NCBI GenBank assembly: GCA_963830175.1
Contig: CAWHKV010000005.1
Span: 38,247-102,246 of the forward strand
Direction of reading: 5' to 3'
DNA length: 64,000 bases
Origin: JBBRBB01 sp963830175
Lineage (GTDB): Bacteria > Bacteroidota > Bacteroidia > Chitinophagales > Chitinophagaceae
Position numbers and translations under genes: made by a program
Shown here: positions 18,464-27,208 of the stretch, piece after piece
Layout: every line of letters begins with the position of its first letter
Position numbering within the stretch: the first letter of the stretch is position 1
The notes under the pieces: model-generated
Seen by the model: the letters and a program-made list of their open reading frames with translations, nothing else
Told to the model about the DNA's origin: nothing
Databases searched by the model: none

Positions 18464-19858
18464 ATGAAACAGTTAAAACCCTTTCCCGCCATAGCTATTT
18501 TCATTTTTCAATTGATCTGCACCCAATTTTTAAGTATTCATGCTTTACAGGCTCAAACACCTAAAAAGGAATTAATTGACAGGCTTATTACTTCATTATA
18601 TGAGCAAAACTATTTTAACGGTGCTGTTGTTATTGGTGAATATGGCAATGTGGTACTTGGTAAAGGCTACGGTTATGCAGATTTCATTGATTCCATTCCT
18701 TTTACTATTCACACCCCTGTTGATGGCGGTTCCAACGCAAAAACAATTACGGCTGCATCAATCTTATGGCTGCATAACCACGATAAACTAAGTATTGAAA
18801 ATCCCGTAAGGAATTATTTCCCGGGCTTTCCATACCCTGAAATTTTAGTTCAAAATCTGATAACGCATGCTACCGGCGGATTTCCTTTTTATGAATATTA
18901 TTACAATAATGTAAATGACACCGCTGATGTTACTAATACAAGCATTGTAAAGGCATTAAGCAATGGAAAACCAGAATTAAAATATAAAACAGGTTCGCAT
19001 TTTTTTTATGATAGCCCGGCCTTTGATATTGCCGCAGCGTTGGTTGAAAAAACTTCTGGGCAACCCTATCAGGATTTTATTGAAACACTTTTTTTAAAAC
19101 CACTGAACATGGAGAATGCCTTTGTGCGGCCCTCCAAACTTAAAGAATTTACCAACAGGGTAAAAGGTTACCGGTACTTAAACGATTCACTTTTGTTATA
19201 CGATATTGGAGACAGGGAAGGATTTTTTGGTGGCAGTAACATTTGGTTTTCGGCAAGTGATCTTTATAAATGGGGCACTTCTTTCTACTATAACCCGGTT
19301 TTAAGTCAACGAGAAATTGAACTTATAAAATCACCTGTTTTTATAAACAATAAAAAATCTTCCCTAACCCTTGGGGCATGGTACCATGGCAGCCATGATG
19401 GCGCCTATTATTATTGGGGAAGTTTACAAGGTTTTTATACATGGGTTTACTGGGATGAAATACATCAGTTCACCATCGCTTTTGTTTCTAATACGAACAC
19501 GCCACAGTGGCTGCATCCGCAAATAACAAATGCATTGGTTGCTATTATGGAAGGAAAAAATTCACGGGAACTGGCTGAACCCGTTGCAGACACTATTAAT
19601 AATGATCAACTGCAACAGTTAGCTGGAACCTATAATGTAAAACAAATTGGTAAAATAAAATTGCTTATAAAAGGTGAGGATGTTTTATTGCAGGCACAAA
19701 ATGGTTTGGAGTACCACATGTACCAGGTTGATAAAAAAACTTTTTATGTGCCCGGACTAGAAGCGTGGCTCTCCTTTAATAAATTGTCTGATGGTAAAAT
19801 CAAAATAAATTACGAGTCTACAAATATTATTTCAACAGGTGTACTTGATAGCAAATAA
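18464..19858 (+). CDS. Secreted serine hydrolase, class C beta-lactamase fold (3 of 3 in tandem)
   Basis: This 464-residue protein has a signal peptide ending near ALQAQ. The catalytic Ser-x-x-Lys is SNAK in DGGSNAKTITAASIL, and the Tyr motif is YDS in HFFYDSPAFDIAAAL. A C-terminal extension from about residue 375 (LQQLAGTYNVKQIGKIKLL) resembles the lipocalin-like tail of related hydrolases. Sequence around the motifs differs enough from the two upstream copies to indicate an old duplication rather than a recent one. It ends two bases before a strong hairpin shared with the convergent gene. Confidence 0.85.
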   Translation: MKQLKPFPAIAIFIFQLICTQFLSIHALQAQTPKKELIDRLITSLYEQNYFNGAVVIGEYGNVVLGKGYGYADFIDSIPFTIHTPVDGGSNAKTITAASILWLHNHDKLSIENPVRNYFPGFPYPEILVQNLITHATGGFPFYEYYYNNVNDTADVTNTSIVKALSNGKPELKYKTGSHFFYDSPAFDIAAALVEKTSGQPYQDFIETLFLKPLNMENAFVRPSKLKEFTNRVKGYRYLNDSLLLYDIGDREGFFGGSNIWFSASDLYKWGTSFYYNPVLSQREIELIKSPVFINNKKSSLTLGAWYHGSHDGAYYYWGSLQGFYTWVYWDEIHQFTIAFVSNTNTPQWLHPQITNALVAIMEGKNSRELAEPVADTINNDQLQQLAGTYNVKQIGKIKLLIKGEDVLLQAQNGLEYHMYQVDKKTFYVPGLEAWLSFNKLSDGKIKINYESTNIISTGVLDSK

Positions 19859-19860
19859 AA

Positions 19861-19882
19861 GATCCCCGTCTCAGGGGGATCT
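19861..19882. terminator. Bidirectional hairpin between convergent genes
   Basis: GATCCCC and GGGGATC pair as a perfect 7-bp GC-rich stem, with A-rich sequence on the left and T-poor sequence on the right. It sits between the third serine hydrolase (+) and the T9SS/S74 gene (-) and probably serves mainly the minus strand, where Ts follow. Confidence 0.65.
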
Positions 19883-19905
19883 GTATATGCAGAATGAAGA
19901 AAAAT

Positions 19906-21978
19906 TTATTTTGAGAATATCATTTGTTTGGATGCAATCAGAACATCATCAATATAAAGTGCATATTGGTATGCACCACCTGTCCATCCGTTTCCATTAA
20001 GATTAATTCCACCTTTACCTTTTCCTGAAAGTGGAATGTTTTTTAAAGTATTTCCTGATTTGTCACTTACTACAATATAAGCGTGGTTATAAGTTTGTGG
20101 AAGGGTGTAATTAATGCGCGTTTCACTTGTAAAAGGGTTTGGAACATTTTGTTCAAGCCGTGCACTACTCTGTAAAACAGAAGTTTTATTTCCCTGCAGG
20201 TTTCCCTGCAGCAGTAAAGTCTTTAAATCATTCAATTGTTTCTGCAACGTTTCAATTTTTGCGTCGTAATCGCTTTTCATTTTTTCATTTTGCTGAGAAA
20301 GTTCCTGTACGGCTTGTACAAGGGGAACTACGAATTCAGCGTAACGCAACCCATAAAGGTCATGCTCGTTTTTGGGCGCATCAACACCACTAAATGTAAA
20401 ACCAAGATCTTTTGCCGCCCTTTCAACATCTTGTGCAACGAAACCTGTATAAACTATTTTCTCTTTGGCTTTTCTATTTAAAGATTCTTCAGGAGGCGCA
20501 CTTAAAATATTGCCTTCGATATCTTTCTTTACAACCGCCGGAATAATACTGTTTAAAGCGGTGAGATTTAAATTGTACGTAACTGCGCGAAGTTTATTTA
20601 TAAATTGAAGCCCGGGAACATTTTGTTTTATATTCTGTTTTATTCTTCCATCAGAAACATTACTCCAGTTTGTATAACCTCCAATGCTGGTGGTTGAGGC
20701 ATTACCTATACGCGCCTGGTTGCTCGCTGTAACTAAGGATTCCTCTCCAATTGCAATAGAGTTATAAATATTATCAGAATTAACATCGGGCCCTGCGAAA
20801 GCGCCAACGGCCACATTATTATAACCGATATTTTGTGCATAGGTTAGAGCAAAAAATCCAATAGCAGTATTGTAATTTGAACTAACATTATTAAAGAGTG
20901 TGGCACCACCGACAGCTGTGTTATATTGACCGGTTGTATTGCTATATAAGGCTTCCTCCCCTATTGATGTATTGTAAGATCCCGAAACATTATTGTACAT
21001 CGCAGTATTTCCAACAGCAGTATTATAATTACCCAAATTATTAAAGTACATGGACCGATAACCAAATGCAGTATTGGAAAAGCCTGAGGAATTAGTTGTC
21101 AATGATAGCGTACCGGCAGCTGTATTAAAATATCCGGTTGTGTTGCCATATAAAGCCGAATAGCCAAATGCTGCATTGCTATACCCCGAGGTATTGTTTA
21201 ACAAAGAGAAACACCCAACCCCTGCATTAAAGTTACCTGAGTTATTAGTATACATGGCTTTGAAACCCATCGCAGTATTTAATATACCTGTGTTATTAAA
21301 TAATGCCTGGTAACCGTTTGCCGTATTTTGAGAACCGGTAATATTTGAGAATAAAGCCTGGAACCCTGTTGCTGTATTTTGAGAACCTGTTGTATTCACG
21401 TTTAAAGCACTGACCCCAACAGCGGTATTCTCCTTACCTGTAGTATTGCTAAACATAGTTCGAAAACCAACACCCGTATTATCCGTACCGGTTGTGGTAG
21501 CATACAATACTTTTGAACCAATAGCGGTATTATTACCAAAAGCAGCGGTTTGATTATACAATGCTGAATCACCAACCGCAACAAGGTTTCTACCCAACAT
21601 ATTTTTGAAGATGGCACCAACCCCAATAGCAACATTACTAAACCCGCTTTTATTACTATATAAAGCATAGGATCCAAAAGAAGAATTATTTCTGCCGGAT
21701 GTATTCGAATAAGATGCTCTATAACCGAAAGCAGCATTATTATCCCCACTTAAATTGTTCAAGGTTTGAAACCCAAAGGTGGTATTCGCTTTTGAAGCTA
21801 AGTAATCAATGTAGCCCGCATTCTGGGCTTTTACTTTAAACGCTAGTGCGTTGGCGTCATTGGTACCGAGGTAGTTTACAGGTGGCGTTACCCCACTGTT
21901 GCCGGTTGTTGACCAACTCTGACAAATGCCCGAAAACCCTATTACAATACATAATACAGTTACAATTACATGTCTCAT
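19906..21978 (-). CDS. Repeat adhesin-like protein with S74 chaperone domain and T9SS sorting tail
   Basis: This 690-residue secreted protein has a signal peptide (VIVTVLCIVIGFSGICQ). Residues of about 65-410 hold many roughly 23-residue repeats of the form NTAxGxxALxxNxTG, as in phage-tail and trimeric-adhesin heads. A peptidase S74-type intramolecular chaperone domain follows (SDGRIKQNIK, FVAQDVERAAKDLG, GLRYAEFVVPLVQAVQEL), then a short coiled coil (ELSQQNEKMKSDYDAKIETL). The last 80 residues are a type A T9SS domain (LEQNVPNPFTSETRINYTLP). It is expected on the cell surface or released. S74 domains usually sit at the extreme C-terminus, so the extra sorting tail is notable. Confidence 0.85.
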   Translation of the reverse strand: MRHVIVTVLCIVIGFSGICQSWSTTGNSGVTPPVNYLGTNDANALAFKVKAQNAGYIDYLASKANTTFGFQTLNNLSGDNNAAFGYRASYSNTSGRNNSSFGSYALYSNKSGFSNVAIGVGAIFKNMLGRNLVAVGDSALYNQTAAFGNNTAIGSKVLYATTTGTDNTGVGFRTMFSNTTGKENTAVGVSALNVNTTGSQNTATGFQALFSNITGSQNTANGYQALFNNTGILNTAMGFKAMYTNNSGNFNAGVGCFSLLNNTSGYSNAAFGYSALYGNTTGYFNTAAGTLSLTTNSSGFSNTAFGYRSMYFNNLGNYNTAVGNTAMYNNVSGSYNTSIGEEALYSNTTGQYNTAVGGATLFNNVSSNYNTAIGFFALTYAQNIGYNNVAVGAFAGPDVNSDNIYNSIAIGEESLVTASNQARIGNASTTSIGGYTNWSNVSDGRIKQNIKQNVPGLQFINKLRAVTYNLNLTALNSIIPAVVKKDIEGNILSAPPEESLNRKAKEKIVYTGFVAQDVERAAKDLGFTFSGVDAPKNEHDLYGLRYAEFVVPLVQAVQELSQQNEKMKSDYDAKIETLQKQLNDLKTLLLQGNLQGNKTSVLQSSARLEQNVPNPFTSETRINYTLPQTYNHAYIVVSDKSGNTLKNIPLSGKGKGGINLNGNGWTGGAYQYALYIDDVLIASKQMIFSK

Positions 21979-22193
21979 ACAGAAAATTTTGGTTGATGAT
22001 TTGATGTTGTTAGAGGAATGAAAAAATAATAAAATTAGAAACGGTATAAATTATAATGGGGGAGCCTTCAATAAATATTACAGGTTTAAATTAGTAAAAC
22101 TTTTAAATAGAAAGGTTTTTTTTTGGAGAGGTGAATCGCTATATTAAAACAATTCCGAAAATTTATATTCAGGAGCTTTATAAAAAACAATGT

Positions 22194-22760
22194 ATGCCCA
22201 AACTTTTTATGTTACTAATCGGTTGCACCCCCGATGGAAGACATACCGAACAGCACGATATTTACTTCGGCATTGGCGAACACATTAAAGATCTTTTTCC
22301 TGGAATAATTGCCTTTTGGCCTGAAGCTAAGGGTCAACTGCATATAGATGCATGGCGCGAAGTAAACCTGGTAAACGGATACAGGGTTACCGTAAATGAT
22401 TATAAAATTGAAAACAGTGAGGCACAATTATTTTTCCTGAATTTGGGTGGATATAAAAAAGGAGAGTTCGAAGAGTTTCATTATAAAATGATCGTAGCAG
22501 CACCGGATAAAGGCGAAGCAGTAAAGATGTCAAAGAGAACGGCCTTTTTTAAACACACCGGCTTTAAAGGAGCAAATGCACACATCGATGACAGGTATGG
22601 GGTGGATGTGGATGACATACACGCTATCCGCGATATACTTCCTGCATATGCCAAAAGCACGTATAATATTTCACTACAAATAGATAACGAGAATACACCT
22701 GAAGACGAAATAAACCTGGGTTATTTCAGAATGGATAATGTATATAAATGGGCACCATAA
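22194..22760 (+). CDS. DUF1543 domain protein
   Basis: This protein has two DUF1543 units: LFMLLIGCTPDGRHTEQHDIYFGIGE, and in the second half EEFHYKMIVAAPDKGEAVKMSK. The family often begins MPKLFMLL, so the start is set at 22194; the longer frame from 22131 adds 21 residues with no counterpart in the family. It is cytoplasmic and of unknown function. It ends one base before the convergent gene, leaving no room for a terminator. Confidence 0.8.
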   Translation: MPKLFMLLIGCTPDGRHTEQHDIYFGIGEHIKDLFPGIIAFWPEAKGQLHIDAWREVNLVNGYRVTVNDYKIENSEAQLFFLNLGGYKKGEFEEFHYKMIVAAPDKGEAVKMSKRTAFFKHTGFKGANAHIDDRYGVDVDDIHAIRDILPAYAKSTYNISLQIDNENTPEDEINLGYFRMDNVYKWAP

Positions 22761-22761
22761 A

Positions 22762-24480
22762 TTACAGAGGATAACTTTTTAATATGGCATTTTTTATTCT
22801 TCCGGATGCTTCATTACAAAAATCCAGTCCCGAATAATCAGGATTGTATCCCCCAATGTAAGGGGTGGCCATAATATATAGTTTTTGATTTGAAGCATCA
22901 TTACCATCAACCACCTGAAAGCTGTCGTTGATCTTTATACCTGCAACCTGTAAATAATATTCACCATTAATTTCTTCAATATCTTTTCTCCTATCTTCTA
23001 ATAATTTTTCCGCATTTTTTCTTTCCCGGAATTTTAATGTTGCGGGCGCAAGCGCATTTTGATTCACTAATCCTTTAAAAGGAAAATCATCAATTGACAA
23101 TGCAGGCTGCCCAATGCAATCTATAAACATTCTATAAAAATCCTTACGTATTTCTCCGTCTTCCCCGGTGTATTCATATATAACCCCCCCCTCCTTATGC
23201 GGGATTACTTTACTGTAACGGTCTACTGAAATCATGCTTAATACACCGGCATCATATAAAGCAATAAGTTCCCTTGCAGTACTTTGCGGCACAAATGCAA
23301 TTACTATAGAAATCAGGGGTTTCAGCCATTCATTTAATCGCATCATGTCTTCGGCAGACAAATGTTTTGCAGGATAGTTAAGTGCAAAACTTAACGATGC
23401 CAGCATCTCTTTCCAAAAAATGGGGTGTTGCTGCCTGATAGATCTTTCAGCTTCGGCATATTCTGCCTTAAACAAAACAAATGGATCCATCCGTTCCCGC
23501 AGGTCCATAATTTTTTGAACAAATTCCTCGGGTGAAAGATCCTTTATCAGCGCATATAATGCGGGATCCTTTTCCATGATGGGTTGTATAAAATTCAATC
23601 GAAACAAATGATCAAGCGAAACAAACCCATCATTCAAATCTTTATTTGCAATTATTTCTTCTTCGGTAATTACGTTATCTTTTGCTAACTGTGAATCATC
23701 GAGGTGAATACGAATGGCAGGCAATAATCCATCTAATGAATGCATGACCAATTTAAAATTTTCGCTTTCTTTATTTAGTGTATAATGTAACATGCCCGAA
23801 TCGCCTTCAGTAAAATATCCATTTTGCCGGGAAAGCGTGCGCACCGCATCAAAAGCTGTTAGAGATGAACCCCTGATAGCAACCGGATAGTTTACATGCA
23901 ATTGCAATTTAGAGGGTGGGTAAGGCGAATTAAAATATCCCGGAATATATTTTTCTTCTTTTACAAGCCAATTGTGACCAATAGCAATAATAGCAATATC
24001 AAATATTTCCATTTCATTAGCGGTGTGAATGGTTACCCCGTTTTTATTAAGTGAAACATCTGTAACCTCGCAGTGTGTATGCAGAAATGTTTTCATGTTT
24101 TTTAATGCAGCACCAGCATGAATTAATTTAAACTGGTCTGAAAGGTAATTGCCAAACAATAGCCTTGGAAACACTTTATACTCATGAAATTCTTTTGGGT
24201 CTACATCAAATTTTCTTTGAACTTTTTTATTGTACTCTGCCATCCATTCTTCCACAGAATTAATTAACAAGGGGATTTCGTTATCAGATACATTGGTTAT
24301 ATGCTCATCATTAGCTCCATCAATACTGTAAGGCATACCGGCGCCTGCTTCTTCTTTCTTCTCATAAATATGGATGGAAATTTTTTTCGAACCTGTTTCC
24401 ACCAGCTTTTTGTACATAAACAAGCCTGAGGGGCCTGCCCCAATGATTGCTATTTTAATTTCGTTTGCTTGTTTCATCAA
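22762..24480 (-). CDS. FAD/NAD(P)-binding oxidoreductase-like protein (COG4529 type)
   Basis: This 572-residue protein opens with the dinucleotide-binding motif IAIIGAGPSGLFMYKKL (GxGxxG), followed by EKKEEAGAGMPYS. A second conserved stretch, IAIIAIGHNWLV, is the ATG-like motif preceding the C-terminal part, which contains DCIGQPALS. It fits the large FAD/NAD(P)-binding group resembling HpxO or lysine N6-hydroxylase-like flavoproteins. No transmembrane segment is visible. The substrate is unknown. Confidence 0.8.
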   Translation of the reverse strand: MMKQANEIKIAIIGAGPSGLFMYKKLVETGSKKISIHIYEKKEEAGAGMPYSIDGANDEHITNVSDNEIPLLINSVEEWMAEYNKKVQRKFDVDPKEFHEYKVFPRLLFGNYLSDQFKLIHAGAALKNMKTFLHTHCEVTDVSLNKNGVTIHTANEMEIFDIAIIAIGHNWLVKEEKYIPGYFNSPYPPSKLQLHVNYPVAIRGSSLTAFDAVRTLSRQNGYFTEGDSGMLHYTLNKESENFKLVMHSLDGLLPAIRIHLDDSQLAKDNVITEEEIIANKDLNDGFVSLDHLFRLNFIQPIMEKDPALYALIKDLSPEEFVQKIMDLRERMDPFVLFKAEYAEAERSIRQQHPIFWKEMLASLSFALNYPAKHLSAEDMMRLNEWLKPLISIVIAFVPQSTARELIALYDAGVLSMISVDRYSKVIPHKEGGVIYEYTGEDGEIRKDFYRMFIDCIGQPALSIDDFPFKGLVNQNALAPATLKFRERKNAEKLLEDRRKDIEEINGEYYLQVAGIKINDSFQVVDGNDASNQKLYIMATPYIGGYNPDYSGLDFCNEASGRIKNAILKSYPL

Positions 24481-24572
24481 CAGGGTTTAGAATATTTTTT
24501 ATAAACGTATCTGCAATATTAAATGTTCACCAACCGGAAAAAGTTTTTGTTAAGTGGTGGTTAATAAAACAT

Positions 24573-24602
24573 AAAAAAAGTGGTGAAAAATTTTCACCAC
24601 TT
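24573..24602 (-). terminator. Rho-independent terminator for the DUF4242 gene
   Basis: An inverted repeat built on AAGTGGTGAAAA and its complement at 24578-24602 is followed, on the minus strand, by a run of seven Ts. It lies about 20 nt after the stop codon of the tandem DUF4242 gene. Confidence 0.8.
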
Positions 24603-24622
24603 ACCTGCAAATTTTATTTTAT

Positions 24623-25249
24623 TTAATCACCTTCTTTTACGGGCGTCACATTATCAGGCAATAAACCGTGTGCCTCCTTATGCGTGTCAATTATTGACTG
24701 GGTGTTGGGAGCCTCTGAAAGGCAATAAACGTTACCGTTTTTTTCATCTACCCAGTAATTAATGAAATGCACACCATGCTTTTTTTCAACTGCAAGGTCT
24801 TTTTCATGTGCACCCGCAACGGCTGCTGCAGTAACATTGCCGGCGCCTAAGTGATGTACATCCAAAAAATAATTTTCGCCGCTAACCGGTGGGGCTGCCA
24901 GTCCTTCAGAAACCTGTGAAACAGAAACCGGCAAAAAGCCATGCGCATTTTTATGTGTTTCTGCTATGGAAGCTGAATCGTGTGCCCGGCTAAGGCAATA
25001 CACCTTGCCCTGTTCTTCATCAACCCAAAATTTAATGAATTGCACGTCGTGGTTTTTTTCTTCTGCAAGATCTTTTTGGTGAGCATCCATAACAGCTTCA
25101 TAAGAAACCTCGCCGGGTGTAAAATCGTGCACGTCAATGAATAAATTGGTCGTTTTACTGCCAGAAACCGGAGCCGTTTCCTGGGAAAAAACAGTAATCG
25201 AAAATAAGAGGCAGGCAATGCTGCAAAGCAATGAAAATAATTTTTTCAT
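24623..25249 (-). CDS. Secreted tandem DUF4242 (SCO4226-like nickel-binding) protein
   Basis: This 208-residue protein has a signal peptide (LFSLLCSIACLLFSITVFSQ). Two DUF4242 domains follow as an internal duplication. Each reads D-VH-x-x-G-V, then AHxKDL, EKxHxVxFIxxWVDE, VYCLSxA and THKxAHG(F/L)LP. The histidines at equal positions in both copies are those expected to bind metal in SCO4226-type proteins. The duplicated domain in one secreted chain suggests a pseudo-dimer. A clean terminator follows; the SulP gene upstream is nearly 200 nt away. Confidence 0.8.
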   Translation of the reverse strand: MKKLFSLLCSIACLLFSITVFSQETAPVSGSKTTNLFIDVHDFTPGEVSYEAVMDAHQKDLAEEKNHDVQFIKFWVDEEQGKVYCLSRAHDSASIAETHKNAHGFLPVSVSQVSEGLAAPPVSGENYFLDVHHLGAGNVTAAAVAGAHEKDLAVEKKHGVHFINYWVDEKNGNVYCLSEAPNTQSIIDTHKEAHGLLPDNVTPVKEGD

Positions 25250-25441
25250 CTTAATATTTTTTTGATTAAAAATTAAAATTCCTTTCGTGCTATAGAGAAA
25301 AACCGGGCTGATACATTTCCAAGTCCACGATGGACTGCGGGTTGATTCTTTACTAATAATAAAGCTAAAAAATATATTTCAAAACAGCATCTATTATGCT
25401 TGTTTTTTCGACAATAGAGGTTAATATTTGATAGTAAATAT

Positions 25442-26983
25442 TTATATTTTATCTACAACAACATTGTAATATGGATCTTCCATAATATTCACTTCAATAA
25501 TTTTATCTGCGTTAGCCAACAATTTTCTGCAATCTTTACTCAGGTGTTTAAGGTGTAATTTTTTGTTTAGTTTCAGGTAGCGCTCTGTAAGCTTATTTAA
25601 CGCTTCAATGCCGCTCATGTCAACGACTTTGCTTTCTTTAAAATCAATAACTACTTCCTCCGGATCATTAACAATATCAAACTTTTCATTAAAGGCAGTA
25701 ACAGAGCCAAAAAACAATGGTCCAAATATTTCATAATGCTTTATTCCTCACTATCAATATATTTTCTTGCCCTTATGCGCTTTAGCACTTTCCCATGCAA
25801 AAACCAGTGCCGAAATAATTACACCAATGAGTACGGCTAGTGCCAGGTTGTGTAATAATACAGTAATGGCTGCAACGAGAATGCCTACAATAATATCGTG
25901 CTTTGGCATGCGACCAATCATTTTAATACTTGCCCATTCAAAGGTGCCGATGGCAACCATAATCATTAACCCGGTAAGCGCAGCCATAGGCAACTTTTCT
26001 ATAAGGCTTGCGCCAAACATGATAAAAACAAGCAGCATAACAGCCGCAAAAATGCCGGATAACCTTGCCCGGGCTCCAGACGAAATATTTATAAGGCTTT
26101 GCCCGATCATCGCGCAACCGCCCATGCCTGAAAACAATCCGGATAAAATATTGGCGGCTCCCTGCGCTACAGCTTCTTTATTCCCCCGCCCCCTTGTTTC
26201 TGTTATTTCATCGATCAGGTTTAATGTTAGCAGGCTTTCTATTAAACCAACACCTGCCATTACCAATGCATAGGGAAATATAACCTGAAGTGTTTCGTAA
26301 GTTACGGGCACCATGGGTATGTGAAACGGGGGAAAGCCACCTTGTATAGAGGCAATATCACCCACTGTTTTGGTATCTATATTAAATCCGATAACGATGG
26401 CTGAAACGGTAAGTATAGCGGCAAGCGAAGCGGGAATAACTTTGGTAAATTTTGGCAATGCGTATATAATAAGCATGGTAAGCAATACTAAACCAAGCAT
26501 GTAAAATAATTGAGTACCCTGCATCCAATGCAATACATTCCCCTCGCCTATTACCTTAAACTGGGTTAACTGTGCCATAAAAATAATTATGGCCAACCCG
26601 TTTACGAAGCCAAACATAACCGGATGAGGAACGAGCCGTATAAATTTTCCTAGCCGCAACAATCCCGCAGTTACCTGTATTAATCCAGCAAGAATAACAG
26701 TAGCAAAAATATATTCCGGTCCGTGAGATGCTGCAAGGGCAAAAATTACTACAGCAACGGCCCCTGTTGCACCAGAAATCATACCCGGCCTGCCTCCAAA
26801 AATAGCCGTGATCAAACCCATCACAAAAGCCGCGTATAAACCCGTGAGGGGAGATAAGCCTGCAATAAGCGCGAAAGCAATAGCTTCGGGAATAAGGGCA
26901 AGCGCCACGGTTAACCCTGATAATATTTCCGTTTTATAGTCTACCTTTTGCTTCAGGTTAAACAATCCGAGCATTTGTTTCAT
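25442..26983 (-). CDS. SulP-family anion transporter with STAS domain (frameshifted)
   Basis: The membrane part (26983 to about 25754) has the SulP pattern LIPEAIAFALIAGLSPLTGLYAAF, GRPGMISGATGAVAVV and GMGGCAMIGQSLINISSGARARLSG, with 10-12 hydrophobic helices. The frame then stops. A base too many near 25780 and a base missing near 25745 restore RIRARKYIDSE and HYEIFGPLFFGSV, joining the STAS domain (VVIDFKESKVVDMSGIEAL) that ends at 25442. Family members move sulfate, bicarbonate or other anions; this one is closest in appearance to bacterial sulfate/bicarbonate carriers. It is divergent from a second SulP gene. Confidence 0.8.
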
Positions 26984-27091
26984 AATCGTTGGGTATTATA
27001 ATTATAATCGGCCAGCGTGGCGAAGTAACTAAACATGCAGATTTAAAAACCACTATTAAATTATTCCAGAAAAAAAGAAGGTGGTATTAAA

Positions 27092-27116
27092 TAAATAATT
27101 AAATGTCAATTATTTA
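27092..27116. promoter_or_regulatory. Inverted repeat between divergent SulP genes
   Basis: TAAATAATT and AATTATTTA form a perfect 9-bp inverted repeat with a 7-bp spacer, placed roughly midway in the 225-bp gap that must hold both SulP promoters. It could be an operator or an AT-rich cruciform. The run of As after it makes a terminator-like reading possible but less likely in this position. Confidence 0.35.
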
Positions 27117-27208
27117 AAAAAAAACAAGCCGGAATTGAAAATTTTTTTTTATAATTCAACTGTTCGCCCGTTCTTATGTTTTGATGTAATTGAGGAAAAT
27201 TTAAAAAT

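Noticed and set aside
25767..26273. Plus-strand 168-residue frame inside the SulP gene
   Set aside because: It is antisense to transmembrane coding sequence and has no start context or family signature.
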